A stretch of DNA of 64,000 nucleotides from Bog-793 sp035625025 (GTDB lineage Bacteria > Actinomycetota > Acidimicrobiia > Acidimicrobiales > Bog-793): contig DASPQJ010000015.1 in assembly GCA_035625025.1 (NCBI GenBank), positions 1-64,000 on the forward strand, written 5' to 3'. This document shows positions 8,360-16,679 of the stretch, piece after piece. Under the pieces are notes generated by a model. The model saw only the letters and a list, made by a program, of their open reading frames with translations. It had not been told where the DNA came from and did no database searches. Made by a program: the position numbers and the translations under genes. Every line of letters starts with the position of its first letter. The first letter of the stretch is position 1.

Positions 8360-9685
8360 ATGGCGGAGCGATTTGACGTCGCAATTGTAGGGGCCGGACC
8401 GGGGTCATCGATCGCGGCCTATCTGCTTGCCAAGGGCGGGCTCAACGTAGTCGTCTTCGAGCGCGGCGATTATCCCGGCTCCAAGGCGATGTTTGGCGGG
8501 GTGCTTTACACCACCGTCTTAAGTTCGTTCTTTCCGGGCTTCCCGCAGGAGGAATGCGTCGAGCGGCACGTCGTCGAGAAGAGATTCTCGATGCTCGCCA
8601 AGGATGACGAGCTCGCGATGTCCTTCAAGTTCCTCGGCTTCGAAGCTCCCTACTACAATCACTCGTTCACCGCGCTGCGCGCGGTCTTCGACCGCTATCT
8701 GGCGCGAAAGGCGGAAGACGCCGGCGCCATCATCGTCACGCAGACGGTGGTCGATTCGGTGCTGACGCGCGACGGGCGGGTGACGGGCGTGCGCGCGCGC
8801 CGCGAGAGTGGCGACGTGGAGGCCAACGTCGTTGTCGCGGCTGACGGCGCGAACTCTCTCATCGCGCAATCCGCCGGCCTGCGCGGCGAGCTGCCGCTCT
8901 CGGTCATCCTCGGGATCAAGGAAATCGTCTCCCTGCCCCGGCCGATCATCGAGGACCGCTTCTCGCTCGAGGGCGATGAGGGCGCGGCGTACGAGTATAT
9001 CGGCGGCGATGCGGTCCGGGGCGCGATGGGAGCGGGGTTTCTCTATACCAATCGCGACACGATTTCCGTAGGCCTGGGAGTCACCGTGGACTCGCTCAAG
9101 AAGCTCGGCGCCCAGCCGCACGAGTTGTTGAACGAGTTCAAGATGCATCCCGTGATCCGGCGCCTGCTGCGCGGCACCACGCCGCAGGAGTATTCCGCCC
9201 ACCTGATTCCCGAGATGACTCCGCAACACCTTCCCCGTTTTGTGGGCGACGGAATCCTCGTGATCGGCGGGGCCGCCGGACTGGTCAACGCAAACCCGCT
9301 CTTCCACGAGGGCACGAACATGGCGATGGCCTCGGGCGTCCTCGCAGCGCAGACGATCCTAGAGGCGCACAAGAAGGGCGACTACTCGGCGGCAGCGCTG
9401 CAACCCTACGCGGACAGGCTCCGCGAGAGCTTCGCCTGGCAGGACTACGCGCGATACCAGGGGCTCACGCGGATGGCCGAGGAGCATCCGCAGTTCTTCG
9501 GCAAATACCCGTATGATTTTGCCGCGATGGCGCGCAAATTATTCTCTGTGATCCCGGCCGCCGACGGGATGCAGGTGCCCAAGCGCAAGCTCGAACTCGC
9601 GGTTGCCGATTACGCCCTGGCCGAGCTCGGTCTGATGAGCTTCGGCATGGATCTCCTGAACGCTGCGAAAGCGGCAATGATCTGA
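8360..9685 (+). CDS. fixC: FixC-like FAD-dependent oxidoreductase (ETF-quinone oxidoreductase type)
   Basis: This 441-residue flavoprotein starts with the FAD dinucleotide-binding motif V-A-I-V-G-A-G-P-G-S-S and has the expected E-R-G at the end of strand 2. The FAD motif G-D-G-I-L-V-I-G-G-A-A-G near residue 295 is also present. Length and layout match FixC, the flavin subunit that passes electrons to quinone together with the ferredoxin FixX. The fixX-like gene follows 37 bases downstream. The usual FixA/FixB electron-transfer flavoproteins are not in the window, so here FixCX may take electrons from another flavoprotein, such as the flanking nitroreductase-like proteins (inference). Confidence 0.85.
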   Translation: MAERFDVAIVGAGPGSSIAAYLLAKGGLNVVVFERGDYPGSKAMFGGVLYTTVLSSFFPGFPQEECVERHVVEKRFSMLAKDDELAMSFKFLGFEAPYYNHSFTALRAVFDRYLARKAEDAGAIIVTQTVVDSVLTRDGRVTGVRARRESGDVEANVVVAADGANSLIAQSAGLRGELPLSVILGIKEIVSLPRPIIEDRFSLEGDEGAAYEYIGGDAVRGAMGAGFLYTNRDTISVGLGVTVDSLKKLGAQPHELLNEFKMHPVIRRLLRGTTPQEYSAHLIPEMTPQHLPRFVGDGILVIGGAAGLVNANPLFHEGTNMAMASGVLAAQTILEAHKKGDYSAAALQPYADRLRESFAWQDYARYQGLTRMAEEHPQFFGKYPYDFAAMARKLFSVIPAADGMQVPKRKLELAVADYALAELGLMSFGMDLLNAAKAAMI

Positions 9686-9722
9686 GGACTCGCGGGCGAA
9701 TTCGCTCCGATTGGACAAAGGC

Positions 9723-10073
9723 ATGAACGAGCAAACCAAGGGAAGCGGACAGTCGCCGGTGGACCCGGCTGGCTACCTGGGACCGCCCAAGCTGCTAAGC
9801 CGCGACGACAAGCTCGCCACGCTCGCAATCAAGGTCCACGAGGGCAGTCCCCATCTGAAGATCATCGATCAGAAGGTATGCCTGCAGTGCCTGGACAAGC
9901 CATGCACCGTCGGCTGCCCGGTCCAGAACTACAGGGTCGAAGATAACGGGCATACGACGATCTTCTGGAGTAGCTGCATCGAGTGCGGCGTCTGCCGGAT
10001 CATCTGCCCGTATCGCAATATCTCCTGGGAATACCCAAGCGGTGGCTTTGGCGTCACCTACCGTTACGGCTGA
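9723..10073 (+). CDS. fixX: FixX-like ferredoxin
   Basis: This 116-residue protein has the Fe-S domain in its C-terminal two thirds. C-L-Q-C-L-D-K-P-C-T...C-P at about 52-64 and C-I-E-C-G-V-C-R-I-I-C-P near 85-96 give one complete [4Fe-4S] set plus a partly conserved second one, as in FixX and the C-terminal domain of ETF-quinone oxidoreductase. The G-G-F-G-V-T-Y-R-Y-G ending is typical of FixX. About 40 extra N-terminal residues precede the domain. ATG 9723 is chosen over the upstream TTG 9711. Confidence 0.85.
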   Translation: MNEQTKGSGQSPVDPAGYLGPPKLLSRDDKLATLAIKVHEGSPHLKIIDQKVCLQCLDKPCTVGCPVQNYRVEDNGHTTIFWSSCIECGVCRIICPYRNISWEYPSGGFGVTYRYG

Positions 10074-10089
10074 TTGGAGGACTCATCCG

Positions 10090-10377
10090 ATGCGAATCAG
10101 ATCGCGCGCCGGCAACTTCGCCATGACGATCGAGGACGTTACCGTCGAGAACGGCGAACTCGTGATGACGGGCAAGATGGGGGTGTGGTCGGCAAAGACG
10201 TTGCTCAGCGTGGAAGAGCTTCAGGAGATGCTGGGGACGATGAAGATAAGCACAAAAGTGCTTGACTTCGCGGCATTGTTCGCCTTCCGTTACCTCGTGG
10301 GCCTGGTGGAAGAGGACCGCGCTCGCCAGGCGCAGGTTTCAGCTCAAACCGCCGACCTTGGGTCGGAGAAAAAGTAG
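10090..10377 (+). CDS. Small hypothetical protein downstream of fixX
   Basis: This 95-residue protein is of no recognised family. The first half reads as short beta-strands (A-M-T-I-E-D-V-T-V-E-N-G-E-L-V-M-T-G) and the second as helices (V-E-E-L-Q-E-M-L). There are no cysteines or membrane spans. ATG 10090 has a perfect GGAGG at 10076-10080, overlapping the end of fixX, so translation is probably coupled. Its position between fixX and the long nitroreductase-like gene suggests an accessory or assembly role for that set; this is only inferred from context. Confidence 0.6.
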   Translation: MRIRSRAGNFAMTIEDVTVENGELVMTGKMGVWSAKTLLSVEELQEMLGTMKISTKVLDFAALFAFRYLVGLVEEDRARQAQVSAQTADLGSEKK

Positions 10378-10406
10378 CTCTTCGGGCCGCCAAGGAGGAT
10401 ACGAAA

Positions 10407-11762
10407 ATGGCAGACGAAATTAAGATCAGCACGCTCGAGCAGGTTAATGACGCGTGGAACTTCTCGCTGTTCGATGCGATCTTCAACCGCCGTTCCCGCC
10501 GTTTCGGTTACGGCATGGAGATCAAGGAGGGCCCCAACAAGTTCAAGTCCGCGCACGATCCCATGCCGCTCGACGAAGTCGAGGAGGCGATCCTGCTCGC
10601 GGCCGCAACCGGAATTTCCGGGCTCAACCTATCAGACATGCCTCACGCGCCGAGGCCGGAGACCCTGGATAAGGTCGCGACGTGGGAGGGGATGGCCAAC
10701 ACGATGGTCGAGCACGTCGGGCGTACGTGGTCGAGCCCGTGCGGGAACCACGGCACGGAACTCTTCTACACCAACGACGATGGCGTCTATCTGATGAAGC
10801 TGCGCGACGTGCAGCCGACCAAGATTCAGGAGGTCGGCACCAAGGACGACCGCGACAAGCTGATCTCCTTCGTGCACGACAATCGCGTCAAATTGTTCGA
10901 CGGACGGCTCGACGTCCCGCGCAATACCGGCGCGATCATGTCGTTCAACATGTGGAACGCCAACATGCCCGGCAGCACGCTCTTCATGCCGGTCAGCGAC
11001 GTTACCGAAGAACTAATCAATGCGCTGATGCTTCAGGCGGACCTGGGGCAATACCTCGTTGACGATCTGCATGGGATGAAGCCGACCATCGATGAGCGGT
11101 TTATCAAGGAGGGATGGGTCGATACGCCGGTTCCGCTGACCATGTTCGAACATAGCCTGTCGCTCGCGATCGCCGGCGCCGAGGGCGCATTCATCGGGCA
11201 CAATATACTGCTCGCGGAGCAGGCGCTGGGGCTCGGCGGATGGCTGTTTGGCGGGATGACCGCGATGGTGGTTATGGGCGGCACGCCGATGGGGCGCGGA
11301 CTGGGATTCCGATTCGAAACGAACTCCAAGAATCCCGCAGCTTTTCCCGCTCCGGTCGGAGTCGACGGGGCTTTCGAGAGCTTCCGGCCGCCGTACTACA
11401 AGGATATGGACGCCGCGGTCGATGCGGTCGTTGCGAAAAAGTTCGGCCCCAACGGCACCTTCAACCCATTCGCCAAGAAGCCGGTGCCCTACAAGAACCG
11501 CGCGGACTTTCTGCGCCAGGTGCCGCGCACGCCCGAGAAGACGATCGAAATCTGCAAGCAGAGCTGCCGGTACATCTGGGATACTTTCGGCACCTTCCCG
11601 GCGATGATCCCGCCGATGTTGCTATACGTGTACGTACAGGCGCAGCACATCGAGCTCGACTTTTACGACAAATATTACGATGGCCCCGCGTACCTGAAAT
11701 CCCACAAGGAGCACATGAGCAAGTGGCATAAGAGCGAGGCGGCGGGCAGAAAGGTGGCTTGA
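10407..11762 (+). CDS. Long nitroreductase-like protein
   Basis: At 451 residues this is about twice a normal nitroreductase. Residues 20-60 contain F-D-A-I-F-N-R-R-S-R-R-F and, later, E-V-E-E-A-I-L-L-A-A-A-T-G-I-S-G-L-N, which match the FMN-binding start of nitroreductases. A glycine-rich A-L-G-L-G-G-W-L-F-G-G segment near 275-285 resembles the third FMN-contact region. Between these lies a large insertion of unknown fold. The C-terminus is aromatic-rich (Y-V-Y-V-Q-A-Q-H-I-E-L-D-F-Y). AAGGAGG precedes the ATG. It closes the nitroreductase-FixCX operon and is followed by a terminator. Function not recognised. Confidence 0.65.
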   Translation: MADEIKISTLEQVNDAWNFSLFDAIFNRRSRRFGYGMEIKEGPNKFKSAHDPMPLDEVEEAILLAAATGISGLNLSDMPHAPRPETLDKVATWEGMANTMVEHVGRTWSSPCGNHGTELFYTNDDGVYLMKLRDVQPTKIQEVGTKDDRDKLISFVHDNRVKLFDGRLDVPRNTGAIMSFNMWNANMPGSTLFMPVSDVTEELINALMLQADLGQYLVDDLHGMKPTIDERFIKEGWVDTPVPLTMFEHSLSLAIAGAEGAFIGHNILLAEQALGLGGWLFGGMTAMVVMGGTPMGRGLGFRFETNSKNPAAFPAPVGVDGAFESFRPPYYKDMDAAVDAVVAKKFGPNGTFNPFAKKPVPYKNRADFLRQVPRTPEKTIEICKQSCRYIWDTFGTFPAMIPPMLLYVYVQAQHIELDFYDKYYDGPAYLKSHKEHMSKWHKSEAAGRKVA

Positions 11763-11794
11763 GCGCATCGGCGCGCCCCTGGCGAGGCAGCGAT

Positions 11795-11837
11795 ATCGGG
11801 GAGCCGGGACCCGTCTCGGCCCCCGATTCTATTTGTT
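11795..11837 (+). terminator. Rho-independent-type terminator after the nitroreductase-FixCX genes
   Basis: Bases 11795-11801 pair with 11821-11827, with a second 7-bp stem (one G-U) nested inside and a single bulged base. A T-rich stretch TCTATTTGTT follows. It lies about 30 bases after the stop of the 451-residue protein and before the CoA-transferase genes. Confidence 0.65.
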
Positions 11838-11965
11838 GGCCGGGAGGATCGCGGGATTCGGGCCGCCGGTAATGACGCGTGAGATTGCTTTGAGCATTAG
11901 TCCGGAGACAGGGATTCTGATTCTACTACTCAGTCGATGAATGCGGGAGGAGGTGCGAACCTCAA

Positions 11966-12937
11966 ATGCGCATCCTTGAAGAAGGCAAGGCCGATTTTTT
12001 CAAAGTCGATCCCGACGGCTACCGCGCATACGTGCGCGACAAGAAGCCTCACCAGATGGTCTCCAAGTTGATGACCGAGAAGGAGGCGGTCGAGCGCTTC
12101 GTCCACGACGGCGATTATCTTGCCTACGACTGCAATTACTTCCAGCGCGGTCCCGCCGCGCTCATCCGCGAGGTCATCCGCCAGCGCAAGAAGAACCTCT
12201 GGGTCTGCGGCAAGTTCACGTACGTGGCGGTTGCCTTGCTGGTGGACTCGGGATGCGCCGACAAGGTCGATATCGGCTTCATCGGCTTCGGTCCCTGGAT
12301 TTCGCGCGCGGTGCGCGAGAAGAAGGCCACTATCTACGAGTATTCCAACGCGATCATGACGCTGCGGCTGAAAGCGGGCGCGATGGGACTGCCCTTCCTC
12401 CCCGCGCGCAGCTTCGGCGGCACCGACGGCTTTGGGCACTCCGGCTGCAAGGTTGTCGAGGATCCCTATACGCACCAGCCCGTCATCCTGGCCCCCGCCC
12501 TCAATCCTGATGTGGCGCTGATTCACGTCCACCAGGCGGATGAGTATGGCAACGCGCGCGTTTTCGGCACCGGCATTACGCACCAGGAATGCGCGCTCGC
12601 CTCGAAGCGGGTCATCGTTTCGGCCGAGGAAATCATCAGCACCGACGAGGTGAGGCGCGACCCCGCCCGCACTTCGATTCCGCATTTCGCGGTCGATGCG
12701 GTCGTGCATATGCCGTATGGCGCGTATCCCGGCACCGTGCAGGGATACTACGCGTCGGATCCGGCCGGGGTGGTCGAGGCGATGGGCGGGATGTATCGTG
12801 GCGACTTTCGCGACTATCTCGCCAAGCACGTATACTCAGTCGCCTCGCACGAGGAATATCTCGAGAAGGTGGTCGGCGCGAAGAAGCTCGTCGAGATTCG
12901 ACGCCGCGAATCGATCCGGGAGGGTTATGGCTCATGA
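11966..12937 (+). CDS. CoA-transferase subunit A (GctA/IpdA-like)
   Basis: This is the 323-residue alpha subunit of a family I CoA-transferase of the glutaconate/IpdA type. The internal G-C-A-D-K-V-D-I-G-F-I-G-F-G and the A-L-N-P-D-V-A-L-I-H-V-H-Q-A-D-E-Y-G-N-A stretch (about 178-196) are conserved in this family. It begins with about 40 extra residues. The stop overlaps the start of the beta-subunit gene (ATGA), so the two are translated together. Glutaconate CoA-transferases move CoA between acids, while the related IpdAB is a ring-opening hydrolase in steroid breakdown; the sequence alone does not decide between these. Confidence 0.8.
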   Translation: MRILEEGKADFFKVDPDGYRAYVRDKKPHQMVSKLMTEKEAVERFVHDGDYLAYDCNYFQRGPAALIREVIRQRKKNLWVCGKFTYVAVALLVDSGCADKVDIGFIGFGPWISRAVREKKATIYEYSNAIMTLRLKAGAMGLPFLPARSFGGTDGFGHSGCKVVEDPYTHQPVILAPALNPDVALIHVHQADEYGNARVFGTGITHQECALASKRVIVSAEEIISTDEVRRDPARTSIPHFAVDAVVHMPYGAYPGTVQGYYASDPAGVVEAMGGMYRGDFRDYLAKHVYSVASHEEYLEKVVGAKKLVEIRRRESIREGYGS

Positions 12938-13773
12938 GCACGCCAGCTACTCAGTTCAGCGAACGCGAATTCCTCATCATCCAGATCGCGCGCCTGGTCG
13001 AAGACAAGTACATCTACTGGGTTGGCGGCGGCGGCGAGCCGCTGAGCAGCGTCCTGCTCGCCAAGCGGATGGCCTCTCCAAATCTCCAGTACCTGACCGA
13101 GGATGGCGTAGTCGGGCCCGAAGCAGTAGTGCCGTTCGACCCCCTGATGACGATGATCAGCTCGCGCGCGAACTATCGCGCTCTTCAGTGGGGAACGATG
13201 AACTATGCGGCCGACCTCGCGCATCTCGGCTACGTTGACTATGGCATCCTGAATACGCTGCAAGTGGATCGCTATGGCAATATCAACTCGACCGTAATCG
13301 GCAAGTACGAGGGCGGCGAGGGCCGGCGCTTCGGAGGCCCGGGCGGCGCGGACAGCATCGCGGCGCTCGCCTGGCGCACGATACTGGTGACCGACCAGCA
13401 GAAGCGCAAGTTCGTCGATCGCGTCGATTTCATCTCATCGCCGGGCTTCCTCGATGGCCCCGGCGCGCGCGAAAAGCACGGCCTGCCTCCGGGTACCGGT
13501 CCGTGGCGCGTGTACACTCCGTGGGCGATGTACGGATACGGCGACGATTGCCAGCTTATGCTCCAGGCCGTCGCGCCTTACGTGACGGTCGAGCAAGTGC
13601 TCGCCGAGATGAGCTTCAAGCCCAGGATGGCGCCCAAAGTCGAGATTCTCGAAGTGCCGACCGACGAGGAACTCCTCGTGCTGCGCACGCAAATCGACGT
13701 GGCCGGCCAGGTGACCGATCGCGGGCGATGGATAGAGCTCAAGGACGGGAAATACTGTTTCGCAGAGACCTGA
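12934..13773 (+). CDS. CoA-transferase subunit B (GctB/IpdB-like)
   Basis: This 279-residue beta subunit partners the preceding gene. After a short helix it has the W-V-G-G-G-G-E-P glycine-rich segment, then Y-L-T-E-D-G-V-V-G-P-E at about 51-61. That stretch lies where the catalytic glutamate of family I CoA-transferases is found; in IpdAB-like hydrolases this region differs, so alignment is needed. The conserved D-Y-G-I-L-N-T-L-Q-V-D-R-Y-G-N-I-N follows. ATG 12934 overlaps the alpha stop by four bases. A longer reading frame starting at 12589 is a shadow of the alpha subunit. Confidence 0.8.
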   Translation: MSTPATQFSEREFLIIQIARLVEDKYIYWVGGGGEPLSSVLLAKRMASPNLQYLTEDGVVGPEAVVPFDPLMTMISSRANYRALQWGTMNYAADLAHLGYVDYGILNTLQVDRYGNINSTVIGKYEGGEGRRFGGPGGADSIAALAWRTILVTDQQKRKFVDRVDFISSPGFLDGPGAREKHGLPPGTGPWRVYTPWAMYGYGDDCQLMLQAVAPYVTVEQVLAEMSFKPRMAPKVEILEVPTDEELLVLRTQIDVAGQVTDRGRWIELKDGKYCFAET

Positions 13774-13958
13774 ACGCGGCGCCGAGGCCTTGTCTGGTCT
13801 TCGGCAGGCGGCACGCCGGATACGATCCGATGCAAGCGCAATTCGGGGCGATCGCCGATGACGCGAATAAGCAGTTCTATAGTCAGTACAGAACCGATGA
13901 CGCCATTGGCGATCGGATCCGGTACCAGCCGAAGATTCGGTGCGCCTGAGAGTATCGC

Positions 13959-14477
13959 GTGTCGGTATATCACTGGCTCCGATTCCTACGGCTTATCCAC
14001 ATTTACGCCGCGATAGTTCTGGTCGGATCGATCGTATTCAATACCATCGTTCTCATGCCCGCGCTGAAAAGGATCCCGCCGGCGCACGCCGCGGTCATGG
14101 GTCAAAGAGTCGGGTCAGGACTGATGTGGCTTGGCGGGACCGCAATCGCGCTGCTTGGAGTGAGCGGGTTCTTCAGGCTCTGGCTGCTCGATGATTTCGG
14201 GAATCTGTTCTCGATTCAGGCGCTGCTGGAGCCGCGCCTTCGATGGATCGCGACGATGGCGGGTTCGTGGCTCATCCTGGCGATTACGGCCACCGCATCG
14301 GCAATCTGGTACCGCACCGTCCTGAACGCCAAGTTGCCGTACTCGGTGGGCTTGCGCGAACTCGAGGCGCGCCGGGTCGCGCTGGAGCGGCTTTCCTGGT
14401 GGCAGGATTGGCTCACGTACGTGAACTTCTCGCTCGCGCTGCTGGCGGCGCTCGGCGGAATCATGGGAACGTTCTGA
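13959..14477 (+). CDS. Small four-helix membrane protein (CopD/DUF2269-like)
   Basis: This 172-residue protein has four hydrophobic segments, at about 8-30, 55-75, 90-112 and 148-170. The first contains H-I-Y-A-A-I-V-L-V-G and ends in a conserved-looking asparagine-threonine, a layout seen in CopD-like and DUF2269 integral membrane proteins. These often carry haem- or metal-binding histidines; here one lies in the first helix (L-I-H-I-Y). The start is GTG. It sits seven bases before the first adenylate-forming-like gene. Function unknown. Confidence 0.6.
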   Translation: MSVYHWLRFLRLIHIYAAIVLVGSIVFNTIVLMPALKRIPPAHAAVMGQRVGSGLMWLGGTAIALLGVSGFFRLWLLDDFGNLFSIQALLEPRLRWIATMAGSWLILAITATASAIWYRTVLNAKLPYSVGLRELEARRVALERLSWWQDWLTYVNFSLALLAALGGIMGTF

Positions 14478-14484
14478 CGGCGCC

Positions 14485-15348
14485 ATGGCGAACGTACCGC
14501 CAGACCTCGCGCAATATCCGTTTTACCGGGCGCGGATGCAAAATGACGGAAGACCGGCGCCGTGGACGCTGACCGACCTCGAGGAATTTGCGCGCACGCA
14601 TCCCGGCGATCCGTTTGCCGGCCGCGCGCTGCCCGGCGTCAAACCGAAGGTTGCTCTTCAGATCGAAGCGACAGCCGAGCCGCCTGTGTGGACTGCGCTC
14701 AATCCGCCCGAGCCGGATGCGTGGGCGAAAGTGCTCGCGCGGATGTGGGCGCGATGGGGTATCGCGCGAGGCGAGACGATCGGCTTCTTCGACTATGGGT
14801 CGAGTCCGCTCGTGCTGCTCGCATCGGGGTGCTACGTCGCCTATCTGGGCCGCGGTGCGTCCGATCGCCTGGGGCTCTCGGCGATCTGCAATGACGGCGT
14901 TGCGGCGATGGCTCCGAGGATGGCCGGGATCGTCGAGGCGGTGAAGCCGGCCGCGGTCGTGCTGCGAGCCGATCTCGTGGCCCCGTTCGCATCGGCTCTG
15001 GAAGCCTCCGGGCGCGTGCTCACCGGGCGCGTGCGATGGGCGGCGATGGCGGAAGTGGAAGGCGTGCCGACGCGCGCCAGCGCCGTTCGCGCCGCCGAGG
15101 CTCTCGGCGTTCCCGTGTACCGGATTCTCCGCTCGGATGCGGCATTCCTGCTTGCCGGCGAGTGCCCGTCGTGCCGGATGTTTCATCTCGATCGATCCTA
15201 TCGGGCCGAATCGCTGCCTGCCGGCGAGGTGGCGATCACGGCAGGCTTCGCCCGGTCGTGTCCCGCGGTGCGTTACAATATCGGCGCCGCCCGGATTGCA
15301 GGCCGCGGATGCGCGATCGAACCATCGGAAGAGCGAATCGAATGCTGA
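14485..15348 (+). CDS. Partial PaaK-like adenylate-forming protein (no nucleotide-binding loop)
   Basis: This 287-residue protein resembles only the N-terminal subdomain of phenylacetate-CoA ligase-type enzymes: W-G-I-A-R-G-E-T-I-G-F-F-D-Y-G-S-S near 90-106, followed by alternating strands and helices. The S-S-G-T-T-G phosphate-binding loop and the C-terminal lid domain are absent. A C-P-S-C...F-H-L-D segment near 228 may bind a metal. Its stop overlaps the ATG of the complete PaaK-like gene, so the two products are probably made together and may form a complex. An independent activity is doubtful. Confidence 0.5.
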   Translation: MANVPPDLAQYPFYRARMQNDGRPAPWTLTDLEEFARTHPGDPFAGRALPGVKPKVALQIEATAEPPVWTALNPPEPDAWAKVLARMWARWGIARGETIGFFDYGSSPLVLLASGCYVAYLGRGASDRLGLSAICNDGVAAMAPRMAGIVEAVKPAAVVLRADLVAPFASALEASGRVLTGRVRWAAMAEVEGVPTRASAVRAAEALGVPVYRILRSDAAFLLAGECPSCRMFHLDRSYRAESLPAGEVAITAGFARSCPAVRYNIGAARIAGRGCAIEPSEERIEC

Positions 15349-16679
15349 AGCCGGATGCGATCGCGGCCGAACCCTTCGACGATCTCGATCGCCTGTCGCC
15401 GGCCGAGCTCGATCGATGGTGGGAGCGCAAGCTGCGCGCGGTCTTCAAGGCGGCGGCGCGCGAATTGCCGTACTACGCGCAGCGTTTCTCATCGGCCGGC
15501 TTCGATCCGGCGGGCTTTCGCACGCTCGCCGACCTTCGCGGCGTGCCCATTTCGACCAAGAGCGACCTGCTCGCCGCGCAGGCCGCCGGCGGAAGCAACG
15601 CGATCGGAATCGAGTACGGGGTCGGTCCCGGGAGCGCGCCCCTCACCTTGAGTCTAAGCTCGGGCACCGCCGGAACGACGTTCATCACGCACACGGCCCG
15701 CTGGCGAAGGCTGCAAGGGCGCTCGTCGTGCCGGGCCCACTGGTGGGCGGGCCTGCGTCCCGGCACGCCTCTATTGATCTCGGCGCCGGCCTGGCACAGC
15801 TACGCGGCGATTCAGCCGTTCATCGCGATGCACTTCGGGATGCCGTGCGGGATCGTGTCGGGGACCTTTCTGCCGCGCTTCGCGGACCGGATTGTCGATG
15901 CGATGGTCGCGATGCGTCCGCGATTCATCTCGATGTTCCTGCCGATGGTGTTTTCCGTGCTCGCCGCGGCGAAGCAAAAGGGAGTGCGCGGCGATGAAGT
16001 TTTCGCCGGGGTCGAGAGCATGGTTGTCACCGGAGCGCCGATCACGCCCGGCATGCGCGACCATCTGAGACAACTCACGCGGGTTAAGCGCGTTGCGGAA
16101 ATCGCGGGCACCAGCGAGAATCTCCTCGCGGTGGATTGCGCGCGCGCCGACGGCCTCCACCTTGTGCCCGATACCTGCCATGCCGAAGTCATCGATCGCG
16201 AAACCGCAAGACCGCTCGCCGATGGCGAACGCGGAGCCGCGGTGCATTCGAGCGTCGTGCTCGCGGGATCGGTTTACCTGCGCTACGACGGCGGAGACAT
16301 TGCCGTGATGAATCATTCGCCGTGTCCGTGCGGCCTGCCTTCGCCCCGGATAAAGCTGCTCGGCCGCCGCGAGGATTCCTTCACGATCGGCGCTCAATCG
16401 CTGCTGCCGTACGATGTACAGCTCGCGCTCGAGCAGGAAGTTCCCGAACTGAACGGTTCGGCCTGCGTGATCACGCGCGAAGGCCTCGCTGAGGGAAGAT
16501 TGCGGCTGCTCCTGATCGAGCCTGAGCGTTCTCCTGCGGCGCTCCTCGAGGCCGCTCGTCTGGGGCTTGCGCGCAAGTTCGATGTTCCCGTCGAAATCAC
16601 CCCGGTGCGCGATCTTCCGCTGCGCTTCAAGGGCGTACCGCCGATCCTGTCGGAGCCGGAGGCCGTCGAATCGCTGTGA
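15342..16679 (+). CDS. PaaK-like phenylacetate/aryl-CoA ligase
   Basis: This 445-residue protein has the usual PaaK length. The nucleotide phosphate loop L-S-S-G-T-A-G-T-T lies near residues 104-112. The P-C-P-C-G zinc-knuckle-like turn and L-L-G-R-R-E-D-S hinge that lead into the C-terminal lid lie near 327-347, and the late L-R-F-K-G supplies the likely catalytic lysine. It should activate an aromatic or other carboxylic acid to its CoA thioester with ATP. The start at 15342 overlaps the previous stop by 7 bases; the reading frame extending back to 15036 is antecedent shadow. It is the only member of the three-gene set with all motifs. Confidence 0.8.
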   Translation: MLKPDAIAAEPFDDLDRLSPAELDRWWERKLRAVFKAAARELPYYAQRFSSAGFDPAGFRTLADLRGVPISTKSDLLAAQAAGGSNAIGIEYGVGPGSAPLTLSLSSGTAGTTFITHTARWRRLQGRSSCRAHWWAGLRPGTPLLISAPAWHSYAAIQPFIAMHFGMPCGIVSGTFLPRFADRIVDAMVAMRPRFISMFLPMVFSVLAAAKQKGVRGDEVFAGVESMVVTGAPITPGMRDHLRQLTRVKRVAEIAGTSENLLAVDCARADGLHLVPDTCHAEVIDRETARPLADGERGAAVHSSVVLAGSVYLRYDGGDIAVMNHSPCPCGLPSPRIKLLGRREDSFTIGAQSLLPYDVQLALEQEVPELNGSACVITREGLAEGRLRLLLIEPERSPAALLEAARLGLARKFDVPVEITPVRDLPLRFKGVPPILSEPEAVESL

